From assembly GCA_030613165.1 (NCBI GenBank), contig JAUWMN010000083.1, positions 1 to 7,088 on the forward strand: a stretch of DNA of 7,088 bases, in the 5' to 3' direction. Both the position numbers and the translations under genes were made by a program. Numbering within the stretch: the first letter of the stretch is position 1; each line of letters begins with the position of its first letter. The notes beneath the pieces were generated by a model that was given only the letters and a program-made list of their open reading frames with translations, was not told where the DNA came from and ran no database searches. Below are positions 5,956 to 7,088 of this stretch, in pieces. The DNA is from Desulfobacterales bacterium. GTDB lineage: Bacteria > Desulfobacterota > Desulfobacteria > Desulfobacterales > C00003106.

Positions 5956-6297
5956 TCAGACCCTCTTATCAAAGAGAATCCCCATCATCTCTTCTATCTT
6001 GGCAGCCAGGTTCAGAAGTTCCTTGGCCGGAATCTCTCTGATCAACGCTCCAGTCTCTTTATCAACAACTTTCACTATGGTCCGGCCCGTGCTCTCATGC
6101 ACTGAAAACTGAAGTCCTACATTACTCATTTTTTGTATCTCATGCTGCACACCGTCTAACACTGCTTGAGAAATCTTGATCTCCGGTTTTGCCTTCTGCT
6201 CGACTTCCCTATGCTGGGCCGGCGCATCAGAGACCGCAGCCCTGGCGGGATTTGATGTTTGTTGGATTCTAACCGTATTGACTGCCTGTACTATCAT
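5956..6297 (-). CDS. flaG: flagellar protein FlaG
   Basis: A 113-residue FlaG-family protein. The first 55 residues or so are polar and poorly conserved, while residues 61-110 form the FlaG domain: LQFSVHEST, then IVKVVDKETGALIREIP, then KIEEMMGILFDKRV. FlaG proteins are encoded with flagellin and fliD/fliS genes and in several bacteria affect filament length; the exact mechanism is unsettled. There is no signal peptide. The ATG at 6297 lies 15 bases after the stop of the FliT-like gene. Its ribosome binding site is weak: a G-rich stretch (GAGGGGG) beginning within that stop codon, which suggests coupled translation. It is the last gene of the fliS, FliT-like, flaG run. The same domain seems to recur in the product of 5121-5543. 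Confidence 0.9.
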   Translation of the reverse strand: MIVQAVNTVRIQQTSNPARAAVSDAPAQHREVEQKAKPEIKISQAVLDGVQHEIQKMSNVGLQFSVHESTGRTIVKVVDKETGALIREIPAKELLNLAAKIEEMMGILFDKRV

Positions 6298-6312
6298 TTT
6301 AAACCCACCCCC

Positions 6313-6624
6313 TCAACCGTTTTTCGCATATGCGGCAGAGACCCTTTTTTTCTTTTCAAACATCACGAGTTGCCGGCCTACTTCATCCCGTTGCCTTCCT
6401 ATTTCCGCAACAACCTCGTGAACCTGGTCGCGCGCCTCTTTTACCAGATCGAGCAGCTCAGTATCCTGGCTCAAGCCCGCCTGGTTGAGTCTAACCATTA
6501 CATTCCTGTGTTCTCCGGCCAACCGCATGAGCGCCTGAGCATCATCTTCACCAAGGGCTCTTTTAACCCTGGCGGTAATATCGAGAAGACTCCTATACAG
6601 AGTTTCATGTGTCTTAGATTGCAA
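6313..6624 (-). CDS. FliT-like flagellar chaperone (putative)
   Basis: A 103-residue, almost wholly helical protein between fliS and flaG, the place where FliT-type chaperones are usually encoded. FliT in enterobacteria binds the filament cap FliD and keeps it from assembling early. Sequence support is thin, as usual for this family: amphipathic helices throughout, and a C-terminal run EIGRQRDEVGRQLVMFEKKK...AAYAKNG (74-103) resembling the tail of other small FliT/FlgN-like proteins. The start is TTG at 6624, which lies inside the end of fliS (11-base overlap) and has an AAGGAG site at 6631-6636, six bases upstream. That arrangement suggests translational coupling to fliS. There is no in-frame ATG near the start. 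That it is a real gene is clear; the FliT label rests largely on context. Confidence 0.72.
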   Translation of the reverse strand: MQSKTHETLYRSLLDITARVKRALGEDDAQALMRLAGEHRNVMVRLNQAGLSQDTELLDLVKEARDQVHEVVAEIGRQRDEVGRQLVMFEKKKRVSAAYAKNG

Positions 6625-7039
6625 TGCGGACTCCTTCTTTCATTTTCGATTCACTGTTTTTGGCGTGAGCAGGCACTGCAGCCCCCTTGAAACCCTCATA
6701 CAGTTCGCGGAGGAGCCTTCCCACCTCATCCAGCGCTTCAGGATCGTTTTTGATATTTGCGGTGGTCAGCCGGTTCGTTAAATAGCTGTATAGAGCGGCC
6801 AGGTTCTCTGCCAGCTCTCCACCTTTTTCCCTGTCAAGCGCGCAATCAAGCTCCGCCAGGATCGCCAGGACCTTTGAGATGTTCTCACCCTTTAGTTTGG
6901 GATTTTTTTCTTCAATCCCTCTTCGTGCGATTCTTACAAAGGTGATGGCTCCTTCATAGAGCATCAAGAGGATCTTTTCTTTGCTCTCGGTCGTATTGGC
7001 TATCACCTTTCTGTAGCCGGCGTATCCTGCTGCTGTCAT
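6614..7039 (-). CDS. fliS: flagellar export chaperone FliS
   Basis: A 141-residue FliS. It binds the C-terminal region of flagellin in the cytoplasm, prevents premature polymerisation and delivers it to the export gate. The family pattern is clear: Y-x-x-Y-R near the N-terminus, then KEKILLMLYEGAITFVRIAR, ISKVLAILAELDCALDREKGGELAENLAALYSYL and RLTTANIKND (broken here into parts of the conserved helices). An extra tail of about 25 residues, ending in RIAI, overlaps the start of the FliT-like gene. I prefer the ATG at 7039, eight bases after an AAAGGAA site at 7048-7054; a TTG at 7042 directly before it is an alternative. The 46 bases upstream may hold the end of fliD, the usual neighbour, but too little is visible to tell. 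Confidence 0.92.
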   Translation of the reverse strand: MTAAGYAGYRKVIANTTESKEKILLMLYEGAITFVRIARRGIEEKNPKLKGENISKVLAILAELDCALDREKGGELAENLAALYSYLTNRLTTANIKNDPEALDEVGRLLRELYEGFKGAAVPAHAKNSESKMKEGVRIAI

Positions 7040-7088
7040 CAACTTAGTTCCTTTCTCTCACGTGAGGGGGGTCAGTTTAACCTTGAAC

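Noticed and set aside
5763..5972. 69-residue minus-strand open frame between flaG and the flgM operon
   Set aside because: It overlaps the end of flaG, has no ribosome binding site that I can see and no recognisable family; the hairpin at 5859-5910 runs through it.
6259..6690. 143-residue plus-strand open frame
   Set aside because: It is antisense to the FliT-like gene and to parts of flaG and fliS, which have sound starts, ribosome binding sites and family support.
7057..7066. 10-bp perfect palindrome CTCACGTGAG upstream of fliS
   Set aside because: Short palindromes of this length are common by chance, and there is no second copy or promoter nearby to suggest an operator.

Overview
The window looks like a chromosomal segment of a flagellated Gram-negative bacterium. 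A Desulfobacterota/deltaproteobacterial-type genome is the best guess, because a FlgM-type anti-sigma factor is paired with a small 'FlgM-associated' protein, a UPF0280 protein is present, and a LapA-type inner-membrane protein lies beside mutS. This assignment is inferred from protein families, not from a marker gene; related phyla such as Nitrospirota remain possible.

Left half, plus strand (1-4745). A UPF0280 (ApbE-like fold, function unknown) gene at 87-818 is followed by a 300-base gap holding a nested inverted-repeat element (843-1096). Next comes a LapA-domain membrane protein (1120-1503) with full-length MutS close behind (1516-4131). After a short AT-rich gap with a 20-base tandem duplication lies a TTG-started gene for an unusual small protein that joins a J domain to a PDZ domain (4233-4745).

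Right half, minus strand (4792-7088), convergent with the left half. It is a late flagellar cluster. Reading right to left: fliS (flagellin chaperone), a small FliT-like protein whose TTG start overlaps fliS, and flaG. Then comes a 400-base gene-free stretch dense in inverted repeats, and a two-gene operon of a FlgM-associated protein and flgM. Directly before that operon is a near-perfect sigma-28 (FliA) promoter: TAAAGTAT, 11 bases, GCCGATAA. The anti-sigma factor of FliA therefore appears to be transcribed by FliA itself, a negative feedback loop. The promoter also fixes the start of the first gene at 5543, not the longer open frame.

Points that most deserve a second look: the FlgM-associated protein carries a C-terminal segment that aligns without gaps to the FlaG domain of the neighbouring flaG product; the J-PDZ fusion; the hairpin-rich gap at 5590-5955, which also holds what may be a frame-broken coding remnant; and degenerate heptanucleotide tandem repeats in two separate gaps on the left side. 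I saw no CRISPR array, tRNA, rRNA, transposase or obvious defence system.
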